From Sphingomonas sp. S2M10 (lineage in GTDB: Bacteria; Pseudomonadota; Alphaproteobacteria; Sphingomonadales; Sphingomonadaceae), in contig NZ_JAAILI010000008.1 in assembly GCF_012650175.1 (NCBI RefSeq), positions 613,954 to 677,953 of the forward strand: DNA of 64,000 nucleotides, read 5' to 3'. Below the pieces are notes generated by a model. The model saw only the letters and a list, made by a program, of their open reading frames with translations. It was not told the DNA's origin and searched no databases. Position numbers and translations under genes: made by a program. Positions 43,591 to 51,551 of this stretch are shown in pieces. Positions within the stretch are counted from its first letter, which is position 1; each line of letters begins with the position of its first letter.

Positions 43591-44300
43591 TGGACGCGAT
43601 GACCACGCCCGAACCGCTGCCCGAAGGCGATCGTCCGAGCGCCGTGCCGACCACGCCGGATACGACCGGCGCGCTCGAATATCAGCTCGTGCTCTCCGAT
43701 CCGACCGGCATCGAGGCGGAAGCCATCCGCGCGCTGCGGACCCGCATCATCGCGCAGCACCTGCGCGAGGGGCGCCGGGCGCTGGCGCTGTGTGCCGCCT
43801 CCGAGGGCGCCGGCTGCAGCTTCATCGCCATCAACCTCGCCACTGCACTCGCGCAGATCGGCATCAAGACCGCACTGGTCGACGCCAACCTCCGCGCGCC
43901 TTCGGTGGGGCCGGCCTTCGGCATCGACGCGGCCAAGCCGGGCCTTGCCGATTATCTGTCATCGGGCGAGGTCGAGCTTGCCTCGATCATTCACCCGACC
44001 GGGCTCGATCAGCTGTCTGTCATCCCCGCCGGCCATGTCGAGCACAGCCCGCAGGAACTGCTCTCTTCCGAACAGTTCCGCGACGTGACGACGCAGTTGC
44101 TCCGCGAGTTCGACATCACCATCTTCGATACCACGGCGTCGAACACCTGCGCGGACGCGCAGCGTGTCGCCAATGTCGCCGGCTATGCGATGATCGTCGC
44201 GCGCAAGGACGAGAGCTATATACGCGATGTAAATACGCTGACCCGTACGCTGCGCGCCGACCGCACCAACGTCGTTGGCTGCGTGCTGAACGGATATTGA
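43590..44300 (+). CDS. gelE: BY-kinase-like protein GelE with altered Walker A
   Basis: 236 residues, the cytoplasmic kinase-like half of a split Wzc. Expected parts are EAIRALRTRIIAQHL at the start, the Walker A' strand KTALVDANLRAPSVG, and the Walker B-like DITIFDTTAS. The Walker A loop reads ASEGAGCSFIAINLA, where the usual lysine (G-x-G-K-T/S) is cysteine. The C-terminal end VGCVLNGY has one tyrosine rather than a tyrosine cluster. The protein may therefore bind nucleotide differently or act mainly as a regulator of GelC. It overlaps gelC by one base and is followed closely by gelM. Confidence 0.88.
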   Translation: MDAMTTPEPLPEGDRPSAVPTTPDTTGALEYQLVLSDPTGIEAEAIRALRTRIIAQHLREGRRALALCAASEGAGCSFIAINLATALAQIGIKTALVDANLRAPSVGPAFGIDAAKPGLADYLSSGEVELASIIHPTGLDQLSVIPAGHVEHSPQELLSSEQFRDVTTQLLREFDITIFDTTASNTCADAQRVANVAGYAMIVARKDESYIRDVNTLTRTLRADRTNVVGCVLNGY

Positions 44301-44301
44301 T

Positions 44302-45195
44302 TTGGACCATATGACTGCGACCGCTTTCGAGCGGCAGCGAGGCAGGACGGGAGGCGGCTATTGGTTCGCCGTCGCCGGCCTGCTGGCGCTGGCCATCCCC
44401 ACGTTCGTCACCCTCGGCCGCCAAGTATGGAGCGCCGAGGGCGGCGTCCATGGGCCGATCGTGCTCGCCACCGGCATCTGGATGCTGGCTCGCCAGCGCA
44501 GCGCGATCGAGGCATTGCGCGCACCGGGCAGTCTCGCGCTCGGCACGCTGTTCCTCCTGCTGTCGCTGCTGGTCTATTCGCTGGGCCGCATCTTCGACTT
44601 CATCAGCATCGAGGCGTTGGGCCTGGTGGCCGCGGTAATCGCCGCGGGCTATCTCTATTTCGGCGGGCGCGCCCTCCGCGCGGCGTGGTTCCCGGTGCTG
44701 TGGCTGCTGTTCCTGGTGCCGCCGCCCGGCTGGGCGGTCGACCGGGTCACCGCACCGCTTAAGGAGTTCGTCTCCTATGCCGCGACCGGATTCCTGTCCT
44801 GGCTGGACTATCCGATCCTGCGCCAGGGCGTGACGCTGTTCGTCGGCCCCTATCAGCTGCTGGTGGAGGATGCCTGCTCCGGCCTGCGCTCGCTCTCCAG
44901 CCTGGTCGTGGTGACGCTGCTGTACATCTACATCAAGAACAAGCCGTCCTGGCGCTATGCGCTGTTCATCGCCGCGCTGGTGATTCCGGTGGCGGTCGTC
45001 ACCAACACGCTGCGCATCATCATCCTGGTGCTGATCACCTATCATCTGGGCGACGAGGCGGCGCAGAGCTTCCTCCACGTCTCCACCGGCATGGTGATGT
45101 TCGTGGTCGCCCTGCTGACCATCTTCGCGATCGACTGGATGGTTGAGCAGGCCCAGCTGTTCCTGCGTCGGAGGTCCCATGTTCAACCGGCGTGA
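44302..45195 (+). CDS. gelM: Exosortase (XrtV-type), GelM/Urf32
   Basis: 297 residues (about 32 kDa, hence the older name urf32) from a TTG, or 294 from the ATG at 44311. An integral membrane protein with about eight helices. All three exosortase active-site residues are present: cysteine in VEDACSGLRSLSSL (about 191), arginine in VVTNTLRIIILV (about 238) and histidine in SFLHVSTGM (about 259). Exosortases cleave and re-anchor proteins bearing a PEP-CTERM-type C-terminal signal in the inner membrane. The gene has 36 bases... of overlap-free close spacing with gelE and overlaps gelN. Calling it XrtV is based on its sphingomonad EPS setting. Confidence 0.88.
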   Translation: MDHMTATAFERQRGRTGGGYWFAVAGLLALAIPTFVTLGRQVWSAEGGVHGPIVLATGIWMLARQRSAIEALRAPGSLALGTLFLLLSLLVYSLGRIFDFISIEALGLVAAVIAAGYLYFGGRALRAAWFPVLWLLFLVPPPGWAVDRVTAPLKEFVSYAATGFLSWLDYPILRQGVTLFVGPYQLLVEDACSGLRSLSSLVVVTLLYIYIKNKPSWRYALFIAALVIPVAVVTNTLRIIILVLITYHLGDEAAQSFLHVSTGMVMFVVALLTIFAIDWMVEQAQLFLRRRSHVQPA

Positions 45196-45889
45196 CCTGC
45201 TGATCGGCGGCGGCTGCTTCGCCGCGGCCGGCGCCTCGCTCGGCCTCAAGCCGCGTCGCCGGATGGACCTGCTCGGCGCGACCAAGCTCGACGCGCTGAT
45301 GCCCAAGGCATTCGGCGCGTGGAGGGCCGAGGATACCGGCGCGCTGATCGCGCCGCCGCGCGAAGGCAGCTTGGAGGACAAGCTGTATAACCAGGTCGTC
45401 AGCCGCGCCTTCTCGCGACCGGACGGCGTCGCGGTGATGCTGTTGATCGCCTATGGCAATGCCCAGACCGATCTGCTGCAGCTCCACCGGCCGGAGGTCT
45501 GCTACCCCTTCTTCGGCTTCACCGTGCTGGAGAGCCACGCGCAAACGATCCCGGTGGCCGATCAGGTGGCGATCCCAGGCCGGGCGCTGACCGCGACCAA
45601 CTACAACCGCACCGAGCAGATCCTCTATTGGGCCCGGGTCGGCGAATATCTGCCACAGTCGGGCAACGAGCAGCTGATGGCGCGGCTGAAGAGCCAGATG
45701 GCCGGTTGGATCGTCGACGGCGTGCTGGTTCGCATCTCCACCGTCGCCAGCGATGCGGCCGAGGGACTTGCCGCCAATCTCGATTTCGCCCGCGAGCTGG
45801 TCAAGACGCTCGACCCACGGGTGCTGCGGCCGCTGCTCGGCACGCAGATGACGGCGGCGATCGAGCCACACCACCGCGCCGGCGCCTGA
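45179..45889 (+). CDS. gelN: EpsI-domain protein GelN/Urf26
   Basis: 236 residues (about 26 kDa) from the ATG at 45179 preceded by CGGAGG, overlapping gelM by 17 bases. The EpsI (DUF3485) hallmark is LQLHRPEVCYPFFGFTVLES near residue 105, with histidine and the CYP triplet. The N terminus MFNRRDLLIGGGCFAAAGAS looks like a twin-arginine-type leader or membrane anchor, so the domain is periplasmic. EpsI domains occur fused to or beside exosortases; in this locus they are separate genes. The role is not established. A strong hairpin terminator follows the stop. Confidence 0.86.
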   Translation: MFNRRDLLIGGGCFAAAGASLGLKPRRRMDLLGATKLDALMPKAFGAWRAEDTGALIAPPREGSLEDKLYNQVVSRAFSRPDGVAVMLLIAYGNAQTDLLQLHRPEVCYPFFGFTVLESHAQTIPVADQVAIPGRALTATNYNRTEQILYWARVGEYLPQSGNEQLMARLKSQMAGWIVDGVLVRISTVASDAAEGLAANLDFARELVKTLDPRVLRPLLGTQMTAAIEPHHRAGA

Positions 45890-45892
45890 ACG

Positions 45893-45926
45893 CAAAAAGG
45901 GGGGGCGCCGGCGTCCCCCTTCTTCT
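45893..45926 (+). terminator. Rho-independent terminator after gelN
   Basis: GGGGGGGCGCC and GGCGTCCCCC form a GC-rich stem with AAAAA before and TTCTTCT after it. It ends the gelF-D-C-E-M-N unit. Confidence 0.75.
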
Positions 45927-46020
45927 ATTCCGATCCTCCCGTAGCGGAGAGATCCGCCTCAGCCGGGATACGGGCGGAAACCGGCAGCGCGATCCGCGCT
46001 GCCCGGCACCCGGCTCGGCC

Positions 46021-47142
46021 TTAGCGCGCGACCGTGCGCACGTGCCGGCGGCGGCGCACCACCGCGCCCAGCGCGCCGAAGCCGAAAAGCAGCATTGCCC
46101 ACCCAGCCGGTTCGGGCACACCCGAAGGCGGCGGCAGGAAGCTGTCGGTGCCGTTGTACGTGCCCAGATGGATCTCGCCGTTCAGCGTGAAGTTGCGCGC
46201 GACGATGCTGCCTTCCAGCGCGCTGCTGTTCGAGACGCTGGCGTTGGGCGCCAGCACGCTGCCGTGGAAGCCCTTCAGCGACAGGCTCTGCGCCGTGTTG
46301 AAGTTCCAGATCACCGACTGGTTGAGCAGCTTGCTGTTGAGGTTGCCCTGCTCGACCAGGTTCGTGCCCAGCACGTTGATGATCGTGGTCACGCCGCTGG
46401 GCATGCCGGTGAACAGCGTGTCGAAATTGGCGTTCTGGTTCTCGAACGCCGCCTCGCTCATCGTGAACACGGCGACGCCGTTCTGCGCACCCGAATAATC
46501 GAGCGCAGTCGCCGTCGAGGTGATCGTGGCGAGCGACGGCATGGCTGCCAGCAAGTTCGACAGCCCGGTCAGGTTCGCCTGCAGCGACCCCATCTGCACC
46601 TGCAGCGCCGCCGCCACGTCGTTCGCGCCGCCGGCGGCGAGGCTGGTGTCCTGCACCGCGCCGTTCAGGCCGCCCACTGCGGTGCCGCCATAGCGCACGC
46701 TGTTATTGTTGATGTTGAACGAGGACGTGAGGTTGCCGCCCGCGATCAGCGCGCCGTTGACCCCGCCGGTCGTGTTGAAGTCCATCGCGCCGACATTGCC
46801 GCCGACGCGCGCGGTGGTGCCGACAATGCCGTTGGCGCCGTTCTGATAGCCCGCCTTGAGGCGGAACGATCCGGTGGCGTTGCCCACCACGCTCAGCACG
46901 TCGAAGGACGACGTCGCGGCGCCCTGGCTGCTGTTGCCGATGCCGAAATTGGTGAAGTTGGCGGCGACGAGCGTGCCGACGAAGGTGCGCCCCTCCACTT
47001 CCTGGCCGTTGGTGGTCAGCGTGTCGAACACCACCAGGTTCAGTTCGCGCAGTGCCTGCAGGCCGGCGGCGGGATCAGGTGCGGCGGCAGCGGGCGATGC
47101 GGCGAGCGCGGCGGCAAGAGCCGCGATGGAAAGCAGACGCAT
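46021..47142 (-). CDS. Choice-of-anchor A protein with PEPxxWA-CTERM signal
   Basis: 373 residues from the ATG at 47142, preceded by GAGGAGGGG. It has a Sec signal peptide (MRLLSIAALAAALAASPAAA), a threonine/asparagine-rich beta-structured body of the choice-of-anchor A type (FNTTGGVNGALIAGGNL, LKGFHGSVLAPNASVS, GSIVARNFTLNGEIHLG), and a C-terminal sorting signal: GVPEPAGWAMLLFGFGALG followed by VVRRRRHVRTVAR. That is the PEPxxWA motif, a hydrophobic helix and a basic tail, which exosortases recognise. It lies directly downstream of gelM/gelN on the opposite strand, so it is the natural candidate substrate. The exported product is probably surface-bound or released into the matrix. Confidence 0.88.
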   Translation of the reverse strand: MRLLSIAALAAALAASPAAAAPDPAAGLQALRELNLVVFDTLTTNGQEVEGRTFVGTLVAANFTNFGIGNSSQGAATSSFDVLSVVGNATGSFRLKAGYQNGANGIVGTTARVGGNVGAMDFNTTGGVNGALIAGGNLTSSFNINNNSVRYGGTAVGGLNGAVQDTSLAAGGANDVAAALQVQMGSLQANLTGLSNLLAAMPSLATITSTATALDYSGAQNGVAVFTMSEAAFENQNANFDTLFTGMPSGVTTIINVLGTNLVEQGNLNSKLLNQSVIWNFNTAQSLSLKGFHGSVLAPNASVSNSSALEGSIVARNFTLNGEIHLGTYNGTDSFLPPPSGVPEPAGWAMLLFGFGALGAVVRRRRHVRTVAR

Positions 47143-47310
47143 GGGTTCCCCTCCTCGAACGAAGCCCAGGCTCTTCCCCATGAAGATGGCCGTGCGGCTT
47201 TGGTGCGAAGACGGCCGCCTAACGTGGTTCGCGCACTAGAAATATCTGCAATATCTGATCAATTTCCTATTATGACACGAGCGGGACAGATGCATTGCAG
47301 TTTTACGGAA

Positions 47311-47343
47311 TTGCCGGCGCACGCCCATCCCGCGCGCCGGCAA
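47311..47343 (-). terminator. Hairpin after atrD
   Basis: TTGCCGGCGC and GCGCCGGCAA are perfect complements around a 13-base loop. It is 17 bases past the atrD stop on the minus strand. There is no T-run, so this may be a weak or rho-assisted terminator. Confidence 0.5.
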
Positions 47344-47360
47344 TGTCTCAAGGTTCCGGA

Positions 47361-48755
47361 TTACCGCTCGTGCAGCGCGTCGCTTCCCGTTTCCAGCACC
47401 GGGCCGACCAGATAGCTCAGCAGCGTCCGCTTGCCGGTCACGATATCGGCGCTGGCGATCATGCCCGGGCGCAGCGGCACCTGGCCGCCATGGGCGACGA
47501 CATAGCTGCGGTCGAGCGCGATCCGCGCCTTGTAGACCGGCGGCTCGCCTTCCTTCACCTGCACCGCCTCAGGGCTGATCCCCACCACCGTGCCGGGGAT
47601 CATGCCGTAGCGGGTATAGGGGAACGCCTGAAGCTTCACCTTCACCGGCATGCCGGTGCGGACGAAGCCGATGTCGCTGTTGGCCACCATCACTTCGGCC
47701 TCCAGTCGCGCCTTGTCCGGCACCAGCGAGAGGAGCGGCTTGGCGCCTTCCACCACCCCGCCCTCGGTATGGACCTGGAGCTGCGAGACGGTACCGCTCA
47801 CCGGCGCGCGAAGTTCGCGGAACGAGCTGCGCAGCGTTGCCTTGGCGACATCCTCGCTGCGCGCGCGTATCTCGGCTTCGGCCTTCACCAGCTCCTGCAG
47901 CACCTGCGCCCGCGCCTCCTCGCGCGTCTTGGCAGAAAGGCTGCTGGCGCTGTGCGACTGCTGGCCGAGCTTCGCCACCGAAGCGCGCGCGGCGCTCAGG
48001 TCCTGCCGCTCGGCGATCAGCTGACGGCGCAGTTCGACGACGCGCAGCTTGGAAACATAGCCCTTGGCGGCCATCGCCTCGTTGGCGGCGACCTGCTGCT
48101 CGAGCAGCGGCAGCGCCTGTTCCAGCTTCTTCACCTGTGCCTGCGCCTCGGCGGCAGCGGAGACGGCGGCGCCGCTGTCCGAACGGCCGCCGGCATAGGC
48201 CGCTTCGATCTGCCCGAGACGCGCGCGGGCGAACTCGCGATGCGTCGCCGCCTCGGCCGGGCTGGCCCCGGCGGGTGCCGCGAAGCGGAAGCCCTTGCCG
48301 TCTAGCGCATCGATGATTGCCTGGTTGCGCGCCGCATCCAGCTGCGCGGTGACCAGCGCCACCTTCGCCTGCGCTGCCTCGGCCGCGCTCATCGTCGGGT
48401 CGAGCGTGATCAGCACCTGCCCCTTCGCCACCTTCTGCCCCTCGCCCACCAGGATACGGCGGACGATTCCCGATTCGGGCGACTGGACGATCTTGGTCTC
48501 GCCGATTGGTGCGATCCGCCCCTGCGTCGGCGCGATCACGTCGACGCGTCCGATCGCCAGCCAGGCGGTGGTGATCGCCAGTCCCGCCAGCATCACCTTC
48601 GCGGTGAGCCGCGCAGTGGGCGACACCGGCCGTTCGATGATCTCGAGCGCGGCGGGCAGGAAGGTGGTATCATAGTCAACGGTGCGCGCAGGGAGCACGG
48701 TGCCGCGGATCCGCGACAGCGGGCTGCGACGGCCCATGGTGACGACGGCGTTCAT
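47361..48755 (-). CDS. atrD: Type I secretion adaptor AtrD (HlyD family)
   Basis: 464 residues. A membrane-fusion protein that links the inner-membrane ABC transporter to an outer-membrane TolC-like channel. One N-terminal membrane helix (KVMLAGLAITTAWLAIGRVD) is followed by a biotinyl-lipoyl half-motif (TKIVQSPESGIVRRILVGEG), a long coiled-coil section (about 150-290) and the HlyD beta-barrel (RELRAPVSGTVSQLQVHTEGG). The C terminus includes RPGMIASADIVTGKRTLLSYL, the usual HlyD ending. It overlaps atrB by four bases. AtrB/AtrD are known members of sphingan gene clusters. The TolC partner is not in the window. Confidence 0.92.
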   Translation of the reverse strand: MNAVVTMGRRSPLSRIRGTVLPARTVDYDTTFLPAALEIIERPVSPTARLTAKVMLAGLAITTAWLAIGRVDVIAPTQGRIAPIGETKIVQSPESGIVRRILVGEGQKVAKGQVLITLDPTMSAAEAAQAKVALVTAQLDAARNQAIIDALDGKGFRFAAPAGASPAEAATHREFARARLGQIEAAYAGGRSDSGAAVSAAAEAQAQVKKLEQALPLLEQQVAANEAMAAKGYVSKLRVVELRRQLIAERQDLSAARASVAKLGQQSHSASSLSAKTREEARAQVLQELVKAEAEIRARSEDVAKATLRSSFRELRAPVSGTVSQLQVHTEGGVVEGAKPLLSLVPDKARLEAEVMVANSDIGFVRTGMPVKVKLQAFPYTRYGMIPGTVVGISPEAVQVKEGEPPVYKARIALDRSYVVAHGGQVPLRPGMIASADIVTGKRTLLSYLVGPVLETGSDALHER

Positions 48756-50938
48756 GCTGCAATCTCCCCATAGCCGCCCTGGCGGCGGTGCAAGTCGGCA
48801 TAACGGCCGCCCAGGCGCAGCAGTTCGTCATGACGGCCACTCTCGACGATGCGGCCTTGTTCGAGCGTGATGATCCGGTCGCAACCGCGCACCGCCGAGA
48901 GGCGGTGGGCGATGATGACGAGCGTGCGGCCGGCGGAGATCGCGCGCAGATTGTTCTGGATCAGCTCCTCGCTCTCGGCGTCGAGCGCCGAGGTCGCCTC
49001 GTCGAACACCAGGATGCGCGGATTGCCGACCAGCGCGCGCGCAATGGCGAGCCGCTGGCGCTGACCGCCGGAAAGATTCACACCACGCTCGACGATCTCG
49101 GTGTCATAACCGCGCGGCTGGCGCAGGATGAAGTCGTGTGCGCCCGCCAGCGTTGCCGCCGCAACGACGTGCTCGAACGGCATCGCCGGGTTGGAAAGCG
49201 CGATATTCTCGCGGATCGTGCGGCTGAAGAGGAGGTTCTCCTGCAGCACCACGCCGATCTGGCGACGCAGCCAGGCCGGATCGAGCTGCGCGATATCGAC
49301 CTCGTCGACGAGCACGCGGCCGTTGCTCGGCAGGTTGAGGCGCTGGAGGAGCTTGGCCAGCGTAGACTTGCCCGAGCCCGACGAGCCGACAATCCCGAGC
49401 GAGCTGCCCGCCGGGATATCGAGCGTGATGTCGCTCAGCACCGGCGGCTGGTCCTCGGCATAGCGGAAACTGACATTCTCGAAGCGGATCGCGCCGTGCA
49501 GCGTCGGCAGGGTCGCCGCGGAGGCGGGACGCGGTTCGACGGGATGGTTGAGCACGTCGCCCAGCCGCTCGATGGCGATGCGCACCTGCTGGAAGTCCTG
49601 CCACAGCTGCGCCATGCGAATCACCGGGCCCGAGACGCGCTGCGCGAACATGTTGAACGCCACCAGCGCGCCGACGCTCAGCGCGCCGCCGATCACCGCC
49701 TGCGCGCCGAAGAACAGGATCGCGGCGAAGCTCAGCTTGGAGATCAGCTCAATCGTCTGGCTGCCGGTGTTGGCGGTGTTGATCAGCCGCTGCGACGAGG
49801 CGGTATAGGCGGCGAGCTGACGCTCCCAGCGGTTCTGCCAATGCGGCTCGACCGCGGTCGCCTTGATCGTGTGGATGCCCGAGACGCTCTCGACGAGCAG
49901 CGCGTTGCTCGCCGAGCTCTTCTCGAACTTGTCCTCGACTCGGGCGCGCAAGGGTCCCGCGACGCTGAACGAAACGATCGCGTAGAGCACCAGCGACACC
50001 AGCACGATGCCCGAAAGCATCGGCGAATAGACCAGCATCGCGGCGAGGAAGACCAGCGTGAACAGCGGATCGACCATCACGGTGAGCGAAGCGTTGGTGA
50101 GGAACTCGCGGATCGTTTCGAGCTGGCGGACGCGGGTGACGGTGTCGCCCACCCGGCGCTTCTCGAAATAGGAAAGCGGCAGCGCGAGCAGATGGTGAAA
50201 CAGCCTCGCGCCGAGCTCGACGTCGATCTTCTGCGTCGTCTCGGTGAACAACCGGGTCCGGATCCAGCCCAGCGCCACTTCCCAGATCGAAACCGCCAGA
50301 AAGGCGAAGGCGAGCACGCTCAGCGTACTCATGCTGTTGTGAATCAGCACCTTGTCAATCACGCTCTGAAACAGGAGCGGCGCGGCGAGCCCGAGCAGGT
50401 TGAGCGCCAGGGTGATCCCCAGCACTTCGAGGAACAGCTTGCGATACCGCATGAACTGCGCGGTGAACCAGGAGAAGCCGAATCGCAGCGGGCGCCCCGC
50501 CACCGCACGGGTGGTGAGCAGCACCAGCGTCCCGGACCAGATCGCGTCCAGCCCGTCGCGATCCACCTGCTCCGGCGCGTGGCCCGGCCGCTGAATGATA
50601 ACGCCGTGCTCGGTCAGCCCGCCAATGACGAACCAGCCGTCCGGCCCGTCGGCGATGGCGGGCAGCGGCTGGCGAGCGAGCCCCCCGCGCGGCACGTCGA
50701 CGGCCTTGGCACGCACGCCCTGCTGGCGTTTGGCGAGCAGAATCAGGTCGTCAGCGGTCGGCGCCTCGGCATGCCCCAGCGCATGGCGCAGCTGTTCGGG
50801 CGTGATCACGATGTTGTGGACGCCGAGCAGCAGCGACAGCGCCACCAGCCCGGAATCGCGCAGCTCGGCCTCGCCCTGGGCGGCCGCCGGGCCGGCAAAG
50901 GCGTTCTGCAGGGTGGCCTGCATCTCGTCGCGTGTCAT
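48752..50938 (-). CDS. atrB: Type I secretion ATPase AtrB (HlyB-like)
   Basis: 728 residues with three parts. A C39-like N-terminal domain (about 1-130) lacks the catalytic cysteine; the site reads DSGLVALSLLLG, so it is a substrate-docking domain as in HlyB. Next comes a six-helix ABC membrane domain (about 150-450) with LPLSYFEKRRVGDTVTRVRQ. The C-terminal nucleotide-binding domain has Walker A GIVGSSGSGKSTLAK (about 515), signature NLSGGQRQRLAIARAL (about 620) and Walker B ILVFDEATSALD. Because GelR has no signal peptide and is encoded in this locus, it is the likely cargo. The start is divergent from gelB across about 600 bases. Confidence 0.92.
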   Translation of the reverse strand: MTRDEMQATLQNAFAGPAAAQGEAELRDSGLVALSLLLGVHNIVITPEQLRHALGHAEAPTADDLILLAKRQQGVRAKAVDVPRGGLARQPLPAIADGPDGWFVIGGLTEHGVIIQRPGHAPEQVDRDGLDAIWSGTLVLLTTRAVAGRPLRFGFSWFTAQFMRYRKLFLEVLGITLALNLLGLAAPLLFQSVIDKVLIHNSMSTLSVLAFAFLAVSIWEVALGWIRTRLFTETTQKIDVELGARLFHHLLALPLSYFEKRRVGDTVTRVRQLETIREFLTNASLTVMVDPLFTLVFLAAMLVYSPMLSGIVLVSLVLYAIVSFSVAGPLRARVEDKFEKSSASNALLVESVSGIHTIKATAVEPHWQNRWERQLAAYTASSQRLINTANTGSQTIELISKLSFAAILFFGAQAVIGGALSVGALVAFNMFAQRVSGPVIRMAQLWQDFQQVRIAIERLGDVLNHPVEPRPASAATLPTLHGAIRFENVSFRYAEDQPPVLSDITLDIPAGSSLGIVGSSGSGKSTLAKLLQRLNLPSNGRVLVDEVDIAQLDPAWLRRQIGVVLQENLLFSRTIRENIALSNPAMPFEHVVAAATLAGAHDFILRQPRGYDTEIVERGVNLSGGQRQRLAIARALVGNPRILVFDEATSALDAESEELIQNNLRAISAGRTLVIIAHRLSAVRGCDRIITLEQGRIVESGRHDELLRLGGRYADLHRRQGGYGEIAA

Positions 50939-51551
50939 TTCCGGAACTCTGCCTCCATGGCGCTACTAACCGCCGCCATGATGAAGAAGGCTGGTAAAGA
51001 CTCGATTAAGCGAGAAGTTTCTGTGGTTTATGCGTAGCGCGAAACCGGCGGGTCGAACGCCGCCGCTGACGGACGCGGCAGGCACGGGCGCGAGCTCGAT
51101 TAGACGATCTTAACACCGGAACGCGTAGGGACTCGCGCTTCAACCGCGACGGACCGAGGGAAATTTACGGTGCACCGCAGCAATTTGCTGTCAAAATCGC
51201 GCTGCAAACGCGAACAGAACCCGGATCTGGCGGACAAGGCGGCGACCGCTCCCCTTGATCATGCCATAAAGTTGCGGATACACGACTGCCGGTCGCATTC
51301 CGGTCGAAAAACGACAAATAATGTTGCGTTTGAGGGGATATTTGGCCGGGGGTCGCGCGTATGTGCGGATTGGACCTTTGTCTTGGCCAACAAAGCAGGG
51401 GTGCGATCTTGTTGAGTCCGGGTCCCAAAAACGTACCGTGCGCCGAAAACGGAGACTTTCGGATAGCCGCTCGTCCCATTATAATGCAGTGCAACAGGCC
51501 GAATCGGCCGCTGTCAGCGTACAGATTCCGTTGAAGGAGCCCGATGAGGCC
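50939..51551. promoter_or_regulatory. Long divergent intergenic region atrB / gelB
   Basis: 613 bases without a supported gene; it must contain the atrB and gelB promoters. It is more AT-rich than its neighbours at 50990-51010 and 51300-51500. A perfect TATAAT stands at 51480-51485 facing gelB, about 70 bases before its ATG, with only weak -35 matches around 51455-51462. A small open frame (51170-51415) has no family features. Confidence 0.5.
51480..51485 (+). promoter_or_regulatory. Possible -10 box for gelB
   Basis: TATAAT in the setting CCCATTATAATGCAG. The upstream -35 region is poor (ACTTTC at 51455). Distance to the gelB ATG is 66 bases. Confidence 0.4.

Noticed and set aside
48788..51037. 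Long plus-strand open frame (749 codons) opposite atrB
   Set aside because: It is antisense to a gene with intact ABC transporter motifs. Long antisense frames are expected in high-GC DNA, and the translation is rich in Arg, Gln and His with no family features.
51170..51415. 81-codon open frame in the atrB-gelB gap
   Set aside because: No ribosome binding site of note, no recognisable features, and it lies in the expected promoter region.
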